Assembly: GCA_029204225.1 (NCBI GenBank)
Contig: CM055095.1
Coordinates: forward strand, 76,836,471 to 76,900,470
Length of the DNA: 64,000 nt
Direction of reading: 5' to 3'
Origin: Diphasiastrum complanatum
Lineage: Eukaryota; Streptophyta; Lycopodiopsida; Lycopodiales; Lycopodiaceae
Under the pieces are notes generated by a model. That model saw only the letters and a list, made by a program, of their open reading frames with translations, was not told the origin of the DNA and ran no database searches. Below, piece by piece: positions 22,680 to 32,685 of the stretch. Each line of letters starts with the position of its first letter. The first letter of the stretch is position 1. The position numbers were made by a program, and so were the translations under genes.

Positions 22680-23994
22680 TCAGAGGACACATTAAGCCTT
22701 TTTGGCATTGATGGCGACAACTCGACCTCTACAATGTGCTTGGACAACGCTTCGCATTTCAGAAGCTCCGTCGGTCCATTTGGACTGTACTTGTTGTTGA
22801 AGCAGAAAATAAAGAAGTTTGGGAACATCCCAATGTAGTGGGCCAGAGACTTATCAAGAGTTTGTGCGTCAGCTCTTTCCTGAACATCGCTTTTTCGCAT
22901 AGCAAACTCATCAATCTCCACTACGTCCTGCATTTGGTTCAAATGATTGCAAAATGAGTATAACGAAGATAATCCAATATAATGAAAGCGCAAAATTTTT
23001 TGGTAGGATTAAACTTGTCTTAGTCCCTTCATCAACCTCCTCGATTTTTGCAAGTTCAATTCCTTTTAAGGCCTTTGTACAGAACATAGGAGTTTCCAAG
23101 GTCAAGTTTTTCGAATGGTTTTTCGAATGGCTTCTTTTCAACTGCTGGTGGTTGAAGCATTTTCAGTTGACAAAGCACTCTTGCTAGCGCTTGCTCGGTG
23201 GTGTCCGTGTCATGGCCGATCAGCTGCTGACATGTGTCGTCAGGTTGTGTGGGGTCAAATGTGGAATTCCCATTATGCAAATGTACTAATGTTGCCAACA
23301 TCTCATCTTCTCGCAAGCCAAGAACATGCTGCAAATCATGCATGAACAAATACTCTTGCCCATTAAGGATGACTGGAGCAAGGCTATGGATACGAAGCAT
23401 GACATCATTGGACTCATCTATGTCCTCTGGCTCCGCTAATGTGGATGCACCTGTGGCCACTTGCATGCCAAGAGAGTTTCCTGCTCTGAGGATAAATTCG
23501 TCTCTTCATCCGGTTGTCCATCTCGGCACACTAGGATTCTCTTCGGTGTGGCCCACATTCTGTGGAAACTCTTTAAGCAAAAAAATGACAGTAGTTTCAC
23601 CAAATAGAAACTTCTTTCCTACACTTTCGAGATTAAAATTTTTCTGCTAATTCTTAGTCAGCTCCAAGAAATGATCGTTATCCAAGTGGCTGATAAATCT
23701 ATTGAGACGAGCGATAAAGGGCCTATCTCCTTTCCATATATAACTAAGCAAGTTATATGGAATCCACATGATAGTTGAGCCGAGAATTTGTACAACATAA
23801 GGCTTTAAAGTTTCATCTATATACTCACTCACATACGTGAATGCATCCGTATTAGCCCGTAGAGTGGCAAGCGTATCTGTTCTAGGGGTGAACATACAAT
23901 AAATACAATCTATCTGATCTACAAACTTTGTGTGTGCCAGTAGATTCTCCAACTCTATTTTAGTGGATGACATTGTCAATGCAACAATGAACAC
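22680..23994 (-). pseudogene. Unidentified coding-like pseudogene
   Basis: A single minus-strand frame from ATG at 23994 stays coding-like down to about 23056 with only two stops (a TAG near 23645 and a TGA near 23510). A shift then leads to further coding-like sequence to about 22680 (SLAHYIGMFPNFFIFCFNN). Phrases include RANTDAFTYVSEYIDETLKP, DVMLRIHSLAPVILNGQEYL and MHDLQHVLGLREDEMLATLV. Composition and continuity argue for a once-real protein of over 400 residues. I do not recognise it. One phrase faintly recalls the RT entry of Penelope-like elements, but no palm motif follows, so no name is given. Confidence 0.45.
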
Positions 23995-24189
23995 TAATTT
24001 AGCAGCAAAACACTAGTTTAAAAGCACGAGCTAAGCTAAACTATGAGGGCCAAAATTGCAAGAGAGCAGGAGAACTAGTGATAACAAAATGAGAACCCAC
24101 ACTCTTATATGGATGGATTTGTTTTAAAAATGGATAGTATTATAAAACAAAATAAAGCAAATTTTTTTTATAGCAACAATCCAATTATC

Positions 24190-25219
24190 CAATGATATTT
24201 ATTACAAAAGAATATTCAAAGAACATTTTATCATTTTTAAATCGCTTTCGTTCCATCTCATCAGTTTGTGTCGCTTCTCTTGCATTGTTGTCCAAGACAT
24301 TGAATGTTGTTGGCCTCGACATCCATCACTTTCCGACTCGAACCCTAGACATCCTCCATTCTTTTTGCCTTGCGTTTGCATTAGAGGATTACCATGCGGT
24401 TTTTCTAGCTGAATTTGAATTGGAGATAATTGAACTCAACCCTTCAGTTTGTGTATTTTTAAAGTGTCCTTTGTCCAAAACTCCTCTATAGAACCACTAG
24501 AATATCTCAACGAATGCGTTACTAAGACCCTTTCCTCTGCCATGTCATGAATTTTTGAAATATGCAGCCTTTGCCCTGTAATGACTCTTCCACATCTCTT
24601 GCGTATTCCATATAGCTAATGATCCATAGGATTTCATAAACCAAGGTCCGTGAGCATAGAAGATTTCTTGTTCACATAAAGTTTTTATTAGTCTAAATCT
24701 CTATAGATACATCTATACAAAAGATAAAAATGCCACACACACATACCATATAGTGAGTTATGTGTGTTTCTCCCCATGCATCTTGAATGAATGCTTTGAC
24801 TTCTCTCGCGTATCCATCCAAATTTTCATCTCTCACAATTTTCTTGTTGATAGTTTGTGACAAGGCATCAAATGTTTGCCACACCTTAGCACATGTACCT
24901 GCCATGTGAGGATCTGAGCCAATATTTGTTGTGCATTGACATATTCTCTTCCAATACTCCCATTCAACACTGCTTTTGCGTACAGTATGATTCGACAATA
25001 TGTGTCTTGCTTTCGCACCCTCATGGAAACTTTTGTTGCTGGAACATCTTGTGTTTTTTCACTCATCTCAACACGTCTTTGGTAAGACTCACATGGCCCC
25101 CATGCAATCCCGTATCGGTTAAAATTATCTCTAGCTTTTTGCAAGTTGTTTTTTTTTTGCCATTTAGGCACTTCCAGAAAAGCGACACTTTTTGCAAAAA
25201 ATTTAGAAAGCGGAGGCAA
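24190..25219 (-). pseudogene. Unidentified transposon-like coding remnant
   Basis: Minus-strand frames with shifts give FAKSVAFLEVPKWQKKNNLQ, then EWEYWKRICQCTTNIGSDPH, AKVWQTFDALSQTI, AWGETHITHYM, FYAHGPWFMKSYGSLAIWNT and SHYRAKAAYFKNS, followed by a basic tail. The tryptophan- and histidine-rich pattern looks conserved rather than random, and resembles large uncharacterised repeat-encoded plant proteins. No catalytic motif can be named. It ends 30 bp before the LTR element at 25249, which probably inserted into or beside it. Confidence 0.4.
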
Positions 25220-25248
25220 GAAATACTTTAGCCATCTTGAGTGTAGGG

Positions 25249-25902
25249 TGTGAGAGATTTCAACTAGTTTAGTCTAGTTTAGTCACATTTTGGTAAATTG
25301 TTAATAAGAGGCCAAAACTCATTTTAGACTTAGAGATAAACTTTTTGAAGTTATATTAGTTTAAACTACATTCAATAAACACTTTTGGAAAGTGTGGGAA
25401 AGTTGGTAGTCGAGTTTGAGAGAGATTCAAATTTGAACTTTGGGTACATTGAATCTAGACCCAAAAATAGTAGGGTTTACATTTTGGAGGGAAAGCCAAG
25501 TGGCCAAATAGGATTTGGAAACTCTATAAAAGGATGTAACTCATGGAGAGACACATCTTCTCTCTTCTCTCTCTCATTTCATCATTATACATGGTTCTCT
25601 TTGGGTTCTACTACTCATTGGTGCACTATCTTGGTGTTATCTTGCAATCTTGTGTGTAGAATGATCATTTATTGCTATTTTCGGTTCCACACGTGTGAAA
25701 TACAGTAGGGTATTGTAATTGTACGAACAGCAAACATATTTTATGTTTTGGTTCATGTTTGATCAATATCTCTTAGAGTTTGCATCTCATTTTGTATGTA
25801 GATGCTGATTTTTCTACATTGGCAGGATTGTTGGTTTGCTCCTTATTGTAACCAAAGATTTGGGACTTGGATTGGATCTTGAATGATCTGAAATCCTTCA
25901 CA
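25249..25902 (+). repeat. 5' LTR
   Basis: Begins TGTGAGAG, ends CCTTCACA. It contains TATAAAA at 25525-25531 as a probable promoter and a CT-rich stretch just after it. An internal small frame of 107 codons is repeated in the other LTR and is not a gene. Confidence 0.95.
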
Positions 25903-25914
25903 TGGTATCAGAGC
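25903..25914 (+). promoter_or_regulatory. Primer-binding site, tRNA-iMet type
   Basis: TGGTATCAGAGC directly after the LTR, the standard plant Copia site complementary to the 3' end of initiator methionine tRNA. Confidence 0.9.
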
Positions 25915-26503
25915 TATTGTGTCTCAGGTTATGAAAGGATCAGCCATCTTTAGCAAGAAGTTTGAGGAGTTACCAATGCTAGAGCATGCTAGATTGATCT
26001 CTACTCAAAAATCAGCATTTTTGCATGTGTAGAATTGATCTTTTGTAGGTCAAAACTCAATATAGGGTTATATACTTGATCAATTCCGATTTAACACTTG
26101 GCTTACTGGAATTAGATGATTTTTGGTGCATTAGGAAGGTCTCATTGGAGTCTACAAGAAGATATACCAAGTTTCTAGAAATTGCATGTAGAATTTGAGA
26201 TATTCAATTTTTTGTGATTTTGTCAAAACCCTAATTTTGATTGGATCTCTAGTTTGTGAGGTTACTGAACTTTATTTGAGTGTGTTTCAATCTTAGGAAG
26301 TGGCAAGAATCATTAGATTGAGGATAGATCATAGGTTGATCAAGATTTCACTATTCTATGTGTTGATTTTCTAGTTAGAAGTGCTAGAAGAGATTTGAGA
26401 GGTTCCATATCTTTGTGATTTCTTCTTGAGTTCATTTTTTGACATTCAAGAGAGTGCTTTGTGCATTGGAACAGGTTGAAAGAGAAGATCAGGTCACTTC
26501 AAC

Positions 26504-29500
26504 ATGGCTACAAGTGGTGGATTTATGTTGGAGAGCAATGATAGGCTTACCTCAATCAACTATTCTACTTGGAAGGTGAGGATGGAGTCCTTATTGGAGA
26601 TGAATGAGTTGATGGAGATTGTTGCAGGTGTGGAGGAGAGACCTCAAGCACCTCAAGATCAAGTGAGGTATGACAAGAGAGCAAAGAAAGCTCTACACAT
26701 GATTAAGATGAATGTTACCAATGAACTTCTCAAGGAAGTTGGTAAGTGCACATCATCTTTGGAGGCTTGGGAAATTTTGAAAAAGCTTTATGAATCCAAG
26801 TCTACATCAAGAGTGCTTACTCTTAGGAGGCAAATCTTTCAAAGTTTGCAAAAGAGGGAAGAGAGTACTCATGCTTTTGTTTTGAGGGTTAAGGCATTCA
26901 ATGATGAGTTAGCATGTATTGATGAAAGCATTAAGGAGGTAGAGCTTGTTCAAGTTATACTTAATGGCTTGTTGGATGATCATGCTAATCTTGTTCAAAG
27001 TTTTGCTATTCAAAAGACTTTGCCAAGTATTGTGGATTTGCAAGAGATCTTGGTGAATGAGGAGTATAGGCTTCAATCAAGAGGAGGTGGATCTACATCG
27101 ACATCTCATTATGAAGAGGATGCTATGTTCATCAAAGGCAAGTTCAAGGGCAAAGGCAAAGGCAAGTGGTCTAAAGGGCAAGATCAAGGTGAGACTTCTT
27201 CTTTTGGAAAAAAGAAAGATAAGTCTAAGTTGAAATGCTTTTATTGTGGAATCAAAGGGCATTTTGCAAATGAATGTTTGAAGAAGCAAAGAGATGAAGG
27301 TAGCAAGCAAATCAACTTTACTACTAATGATGAGGGTCTAGGTGGTGGTGATTCTCTTTTGATGTGTTCATCAAGTCCAATATCAAGTGAAGGTGACAAA
27401 GATTCATGGTGGATTGATAGTGGAGCTAGCTCACACATGACTAGTCACAAGGAGTTCTTTACTTCTTTGGTCACTTATGATGGAGCCAAGAAAGCAATTC
27501 ACATGGCCAATGGTGGTGAGTGTGTGATTGAAGGTATTGGTTCAATTCCTATTTGTCTCTCTACTAATAGGAAAGCAAGACTTGATGGTGTTCTTTACAT
27601 TCCTTCACTTTCAAAGAATTTGCTAAGTGTTGGTCAAATGATAAAGAAAGGATACATGGTAAAGTTTGGTGGTGATGCTTGTTTCATTACAAAGGAAGAA
27701 ATCTTGGTTGCTAGGGGCAATAGACAAGGTAGACTTTTAAAGCTTGATGCTTTTGTTATGGCTAACAAAAAGGATGGAATGGAAAAGGAGATTGGTCTCA
27801 ACTTTCCAAAGTTATCTTTTAGCATCAATAAGATTGTTGGATCTTATGCAAAGTCTAACAAGCTTCCTTATGCTAGATCTAGGTCAAGATCTAATATGCT
27901 TCTTGGAGATGTTCATCTTTGTGCTAACTTGGCTAGTCTTGAGGATAATGATGGTGTTTCAATGGTTCTTCATGGCAAGTGCAAGCATGCAAAAGATAAG
28001 GAAAGAGCTAACTTCATCAATGGAGGTGAAGGTTCTTCCTTGGAAAAGATTGTTGTTAATGATTTCTTTGATCATATGTCAAAAGATGTTGCTAGGTGCA
28101 TTCATGAAGGAGGTGGTTCTTCTACATTTTTTAGTGATGAGTCCAAGAAAGTCATTTTTGCAGCAAGTGGAGTCACATTTCCTCATAAAGAGAGTAGATC
28201 AAATGGTTCTATCAAGAGACTTGGTGAGGGAGATAGTCACAAGTCAAGAAGAAGAGAAGTATGTGAAGAGTTCAAAGTAGGATGTACTTTGAATGATGTC
28301 ATTTTGAATGATAGTGAGGAGGAATCATTATCATGTGAGTCATTACCTAAAACATTGAGTAGAAGTTCTTGTTTGAAAAAAGAGAGTACTTCAATCATTC
28401 TTATGTTGAATGTACTAATCATTTTTTTCATGGCTTCTAATGTTTTTGAGGTTTCTACTTCTTATGATGCAATCATTAAGAGGGAGTCTTATGAAGGAAA
28501 GAGCAATGAAAGATTGGTTCTTGGGAAGATCCAAGGCATGGATCTCACATCTCTTCATCAACTCAAAGGATTCTATGATTATGAATTGATCACTCATGAT
28601 CAAGATGGCAAAAAGTTGGTTGGAGAAGACTACATGGAACAAATCGAGAGGCAATTTCTTCAAGGCAAGGGAGATCTCATTGGTGAGCTTATTGAGGTTT
28701 GTTATGGACTCAAGAGGGCTGGATTTATTAGGTTTGATACTCATCTTCACCTACTCTACTTCATGTTGGATGGAAAATTTGGAATCTATCTTTTGATTTA
28801 TGATGGTGACATTGGTGACATTGTTTTCACTAACCTTTGTGGGAGATCGAGATCAAGCATTGATGAGATCTTGTTGAATCTAGATCATATGTTTGAGAGG
28901 GAGTATTTCCAGAGGTTCAGGTCTGAAGATATTCATATCTTTGATATCTTTGATGATCAAGAGAAAGGTAAGCACATGGAAGCGACTCACTTTGCTTTAT
29001 TCACATGTTTTGAAGAATTTTCTTGTGTAGATGAAGCTATGCAAGTGGATATTGGTTCTCATGTTTTTCATACTAGAAAATCAAGTAATGGATCTGGAAA
29101 AAAAAGTTTGTTTAATGACTTTGATGATCAAGAGGAAGATCAAGAGGTTGGTCTTAAAGGGCTTCAACAACACAAAAGGAAAGGTGGCAATTTGGAGCTA
29201 GTCAAGAGTATCAAAGGAGAGGTAACTGGCAAAGTTGTTATGGATCTGTTGTTGCAGCTTATTGAAGACTCAACTAAGGTCAAAGGAGCAGAAAGGAAGT
29301 GTTGTTCAAGTTTACTTTACTTGTTCTATCTCATGTTTGAGCTATTTCATGTGGATGTGTGCAAATTGTCAAGATATGGACAAACTCGCTACATTGTCTT
29401 CCAATATCTTATTGTTGGAGTTGTACTAGCATTCTTGGCTGGTTTTGCTGATGGAAATGAAGCCATTGGAGGCTCATTATGTCACTCATTCATGGCCAAG

Positions 29501-29917
29501 TCATCAAGTGTTGCTGATATCTTGTGGCAAGATGGAGATGGAGGCTCATTCATGGAGTTTTATGGTGAAGACATATCAAGAAAGGACAAAGTTGGAGGAG
29601 ACAAGCAAGCAAATGGTCATCACTCACATTTATTGTTTGGTTGCTGTAATTTTCCAGAGAGTTCAAAGTTTGAAACATGGAGGAATCATTTCATTTACAT
29701 TCTATTTGGTTCTTCATGTTCTAGTTATATCTTGATGTGTAAAATTGATGTAAGAAATAGTGAAGCATCCAATTTGGACACTATTCTCTATATCAATTAT
29801 GAAAGATACTTTAGAACCTTAGAAAGAAGATCTATACTTAGGATGGAGATCATTCTAAAGTTGGATCAAAGTTCTATTGTCAAAACTATGCCAAAACTAG
29901 TTGAAGAGGGAGTGTGA
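26504..29917 (+). CDS. Gag-protease polyprotein with a remodelled, catalytically dead pol and novel C-terminal module
   Basis: 1137 codons, no stop. Residues ~53-190 are UBN2-type Copia gag (KKALHMIKMNVTNELLKEVG, SRVLTLRRQIFQSLQ). A CCHC knuckle CFYCGIKGHFANEC is at ~245-258, and protease WWIDSGASSHMTSH at ~302. An integrase-like start follows (VGSYAKSNKLPYARSRSRSN, ~445-465), where the zinc cysteines and WHRRLGH are absent. Residues ~696-812 resemble Copia RT (GEDYMEQ, CYGLKRA, IYLLIYDGDI), but where YVDD should stand the sequence reads VFTNLCG. The last ~300 residues are a repeat-family module with a hydrophobic stretch (LIVGVVLAFLAGF, ~968). The stop TGA lies three bases into the 3' LTR. 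Gag and protease look usable; integration and reverse transcription would need another element. Whether the C-terminus is a protein under selection or just an open passenger is not known. Confidence 0.85.
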   Translation: MATSGGFMLESNDRLTSINYSTWKVRMESLLEMNELMEIVAGVEERPQAPQDQVRYDKRAKKALHMIKMNVTNELLKEVGKCTSSLEAWEILKKLYESKSTSRVLTLRRQIFQSLQKREESTHAFVLRVKAFNDELACIDESIKEVELVQVILNGLLDDHANLVQSFAIQKTLPSIVDLQEILVNEEYRLQSRGGGSTSTSHYEEDAMFIKGKFKGKGKGKWSKGQDQGETSSFGKKKDKSKLKCFYCGIKGHFANECLKKQRDEGSKQINFTTNDEGLGGGDSLLMCSSSPISSEGDKDSWWIDSGASSHMTSHKEFFTSLVTYDGAKKAIHMANGGECVIEGIGSIPICLSTNRKARLDGVLYIPSLSKNLLSVGQMIKKGYMVKFGGDACFITKEEILVARGNRQGRLLKLDAFVMANKKDGMEKEIGLNFPKLSFSINKIVGSYAKSNKLPYARSRSRSNMLLGDVHLCANLASLEDNDGVSMVLHGKCKHAKDKERANFINGGEGSSLEKIVVNDFFDHMSKDVARCIHEGGGSSTFFSDESKKVIFAASGVTFPHKESRSNGSIKRLGEGDSHKSRRREVCEEFKVGCTLNDVILNDSEEESLSCESLPKTLSRSSCLKKESTSIILMLNVLIIFFMASNVFEVSTSYDAIIKRESYEGKSNERLVLGKIQGMDLTSLHQLKGFYDYELITHDQDGKKLVGEDYMEQIERQFLQGKGDLIGELIEVCYGLKRAGFIRFDTHLHLLYFMLDGKFGIYLLIYDGDIGDIVFTNLCGRSRSSIDEILLNLDHMFEREYFQRFRSEDIHIFDIFDDQEKGKHMEATHFALFTCFEEFSCVDEAMQVDIGSHVFHTRKSSNGSGKKSLFNDFDDQEEDQEVGLKGLQQHKRKGGNLELVKSIKGEVTGKVVMDLLLQLIEDSTKVKGAERKCCSSLLYLFYLMFELFHVDVCKLSRYGQTRYIVFQYLIVGVVLAFLAGFADGNEAIGGSLCHSFMAKSSSVADILWQDGDGGSFMEFYGEDISRKDKVGGDKQANGHHSHLLFGCCNFPESSKFETWRNHFIYILFGSSCSSYILMCKIDVRNSEASNLDTILYINYERYFRTLERRSILRMEIILKLDQSSIVKTMPKLVEEGV
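29903..29912 (+). promoter_or_regulatory. Polypurine tract
   Basis: GAAGAGGGAG immediately before the 3' LTR, the usual plus-strand primer. It also encodes the last residues (EEGV) of the long frame. Confidence 0.85.
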
Positions 29918-30566
29918 GAGATTTCAACTAGTTTAGTCTAGTTTAGTCACATTTTGGTAAATTGTTAATAAGAGGCCAAAACTCATTTTAGACTTAGAGA
30001 TAAACTTTTTGAAGTTATATTAGTTTAAACTACATTCAATAAACACTTTTGGAAAGTGTGGGAAAGTTGGTAGTCGAGTTTGAGAGAGATTCAAATTTGA
30101 ACTTTGGGTACATTGAATCTAGACCCAAAAATAGTAGGGTTTACATTTTGGAGGGAAAGCCAAGTGGCCAAATAGGATTTGGAAACTCTATAAAAGGATG
30201 TAACTCATGGAGAGACACATCTTCTCTCTTCTCTCTCTCATTTCATCATTATACATGGTTCTCTTTGGGTTCTACTACTCATTGGTGCACTATCTTGGTG
30301 TTATCTTGCAATCTTGTGTGTAGAATGATCATTTATTGCTATTTTCGGTTCCACACGTGTGAAATACAGTAGGGTATTGTAATTGTACGAACAGCAAACA
30401 TATTTTATGTTTTGGTTCATGTTTGATCAATATCTCTTAGAGTTTGCATCTCATTTTGTATGTAGATGCTGATTTTTCTACATTGGCAGGATTGTTGGTT
30501 TGCTCCTTATTGTAACCAAAGATTTGGGACTTGGATTGGATCTTGAATGATCTGAAATCCTTCACA
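29913..30566 (+). repeat. 3' LTR
   Basis: Offset exactly 4664 bases from the 5' LTR along its whole length, with no difference seen by eye. Followed directly by TAGGG, the target duplication. Confidence 0.95.
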
Positions 30567-30571
30567 TAGGG

Positions 30572-32200
30572 TCACTGCTGAAAAATACCTCAGTCATCAA
30601 GGTGGTTTGACATGGAGTTGGGGGTAAGTCCAAAAGGCCCAAATCCTTTAGTTTGATTCGTAGAGCCACTCCAAGAGGCCTTTTCCCCCATTTCACAAGG
30701 GGTGAGAGTTGCCCCTAGGTGGCATTGAAAGGTGCCAACCTAGGGTACCCTGGGCCTCTCTTGGAGTATTGGGGGGTAAGTAGTGGGCCCTCGCTCTTCC
30801 CTCCAATGAAAGACATAGATTTATCACATGGAATGATGTGGAAGGACTTGGGCTTTCAAATTGGGAGTTTAAGTGCAAAATTTTGAATTGGCCCTGGACT
30901 CTTTCATGTGAAACCACCAAAGTGAGTGTAGGGCCTTTTCTCTCTCTCTCTCCATAAACAAAAAAAAACAAAATGCGTTATTCAACTTTATGTAATTTGA
31001 ATTTAGACATCAAATGCCTTTGCTTTGAAAGGAAAGGGAATTTCACATGGAACCATGTGGTATTTTAAATCGGGGAGCAAGTGCATTTTTTAAAATAGAG
31101 CTTCCCTTTCCAAATAATATTAGTTTCTCTTTTCTTACAAAGGAAAGGGAGGCGCTTCCCTGCGTGGAATATATGTGCCTCCTTTTTCTTTCTTTCTTTC
31201 AAATTTTCTTACATGCACTTTTCGGACACTAGAAGGTGCATGTAAGATTTTTTGATTTTTTTACGTGCATCTTCCACCCGAAAGGTTCATGTGAAAAAAA
31301 TTATGGCAAAAAAAAACGCAAAAAAAGAAAAAAAGCAAAAACAAAAATTACGGCAGGGAAGTCCATCTCCTCAAGATCTTCCCTTGGGCGGATACCCTTC
31401 CTAGGTGAAATGCCCTCATAGGGCACCACTCTTAATAAGTGGTGGGATCATGGTCCAATGTCCTATTCGATGCCTTAGTTTAGTATCTAAAATGTTTAAT
31501 TCAAACCAAGTATTTTTAAACAAAAATTTGAAGGCTGCATCTAAGTGCCATCCTGAGTTGATGAGTGGTGGCCAAGGGTGCAAGCCTAAATATCAAGCCC
31601 TTCACTTTGCTATCTAAATTTTTTAATTCAAACCAAGTATTTTTTTAAATCAAATTTAAAGGGTGCATCTAAATGCCACCCTTAGTTGATGAGTGGCGGC
31701 TAGGAGGTGCAAGCCTAGATATCGAGCCCGGCCATGAGGTCAATTTAAATTTGAAGGGCAAACTCTATCATCTATGTGAGAACATATGAGGTGTTCTGGA
31801 ATGCCGTCAAAGTGTAAGAATGAAATCTAAAACCTTTCCCAAAAAGCGGCATAATGAAAATTTTGACCATTTTTTACATAGGCATATGAAGCCTTTTATG
31901 AGTAATGAGCCTTAAAAAACCGACAAGCTTCAAAGAATGCAAGTTAAAGTTTTTTGAGCACAACCCACCAAAAGGTTTCCAGAACAACACTGATTATGGA
32001 TGGAGTAGTCACATGGGCATTTGCTAAAGACTCAATGGAAACAACAAAAATCACACATGGAAGACCAACAATGAAGCTCAAATCTCCACACTCTTTTTCT
32101 CAGCTGCAGTTTCCTTAGTTAATATCTAGTAGTACTACATTTTATGCTCATAGGATATTCATGTGAGCTACAGGAAATAGAAACGCACTTTGCACGTGAT
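30572..32200. other. Intergenic sequence upstream of the BAHD gene
   Basis: No protein match. It holds a degenerate direct repeat of about 127 bp (31484-31610 and 31611-31737, both starting tatctaaa and containing ttcaaaccaagtattttt) and an A-rich run near 31290-31340. CACTGCTGAAAAATA at 30573 recalls a CACTA-type end, but no partner end was found. CACGTG near 32195 lies about 50 bases before the BAHD start and may be a regulatory E-box. Confidence 0.4.
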
Positions 32201-32247
32201 CTAGTCTTATAATTATCCTTGCCTGCCTTGTTTTGAACTCAAGAGTG

Positions 32248-32685
32248 ATGGCGATCGATAGGGCAGTGATCAGTAGGAGTTGTAGCTCCGTTGTTGTACC
32301 CTTTCATCCAACACAGCCAGCTTATGGACAGTTTCTGTCTAATTTTGATCAGGTGTATGGTGCTGGCATGTGGTATCCCTTCAATATTTACTACTTTCCA
32401 TCTAACACTCAGAGTAAATGCCCGGAAGATTTGACTGACAGTTTGAAATGCTCTCTATCTAAGGTGCTTGTTCATTATCCTGTGCTAGCCGGCCGTGTCA
32501 GGCTGGATAAGGATAGAAGGTACGAAGTCTTTTGCAACGATGCTGGTGCTGAGGTTATTGAAGCATTTGCGGATGCGAGGTTTGATCAGTGGGAGGATCT
32601 GAAAGACTGCAGCCTGGAACTGGAACTGAATCCAGATGATGGTGCAATTGTAGATTACAAGGAAGCTCCCCTTCTGAAAATTCAG
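32248..32685 (+). CDS. BAHD acyltransferase exon 1
   Basis: Runs from MAIDRAVISRSCSSVVVPF through the family's N-terminal half (CSLSKVLVHYPVLAGRVR) to the donor at 32686 (cag|gttact). Reading through the donor is open for 76 more codons, so an unspliced transcript would give a truncated protein without HXXXD. Confidence 0.9.

Larger units (their letters stand above)
25249..30566 (+). mobile_element. Complete, young, non-autonomous Copia-derived LTR element
   Basis: 654-bp LTRs (25249-25902 and 29913-30566) look identical when read base by base, with ends TGTGA...TCACA. The element is flanked by the 5-bp target duplication TAGGG (25244-25248 and 30567-30571). A primer-binding site TGGTATCAGAGC follows the 5' LTR directly, and a purine tract GAAGAGGGAG precedes the 3' LTR. 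A ~600-bp leader leads to one open frame of 1137 codons (26504-29917) that starts as Copia gag and protease but lacks recognisable catalytic integrase and RT. Total length 5318 bp. Identical LTRs and an undecayed frame imply recent insertion, probably with enzymes supplied in trans. Confidence 0.93.

Noticed and set aside
23780-23880. Phrase NTDAFTYVSEYIDETLKP resembles the RT entry of Penelope-like elements
   Set aside because: No RT palm motif, YxDD box or GIY-YIG domain follows; one phrase is not enough.
25385-25708. A 107-codon frame present twice (also 30049-30372)
   Set aside because: It lies wholly inside the LTRs; duplication follows from LTR identity and not from a gene.
29280-29460. 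Hydrophobic segments suggesting an envelope-like protein
   Set aside because: There is no signal peptide, cleavage site or cysteine pattern, and similarity between copies crosses frames, so an envelope claim is not supported.
30573-30600. CACTGCTGAAAAATA as a CACTA terminal repeat
   Set aside because: No inverted partner or target duplication was found to the right; it could be chance.
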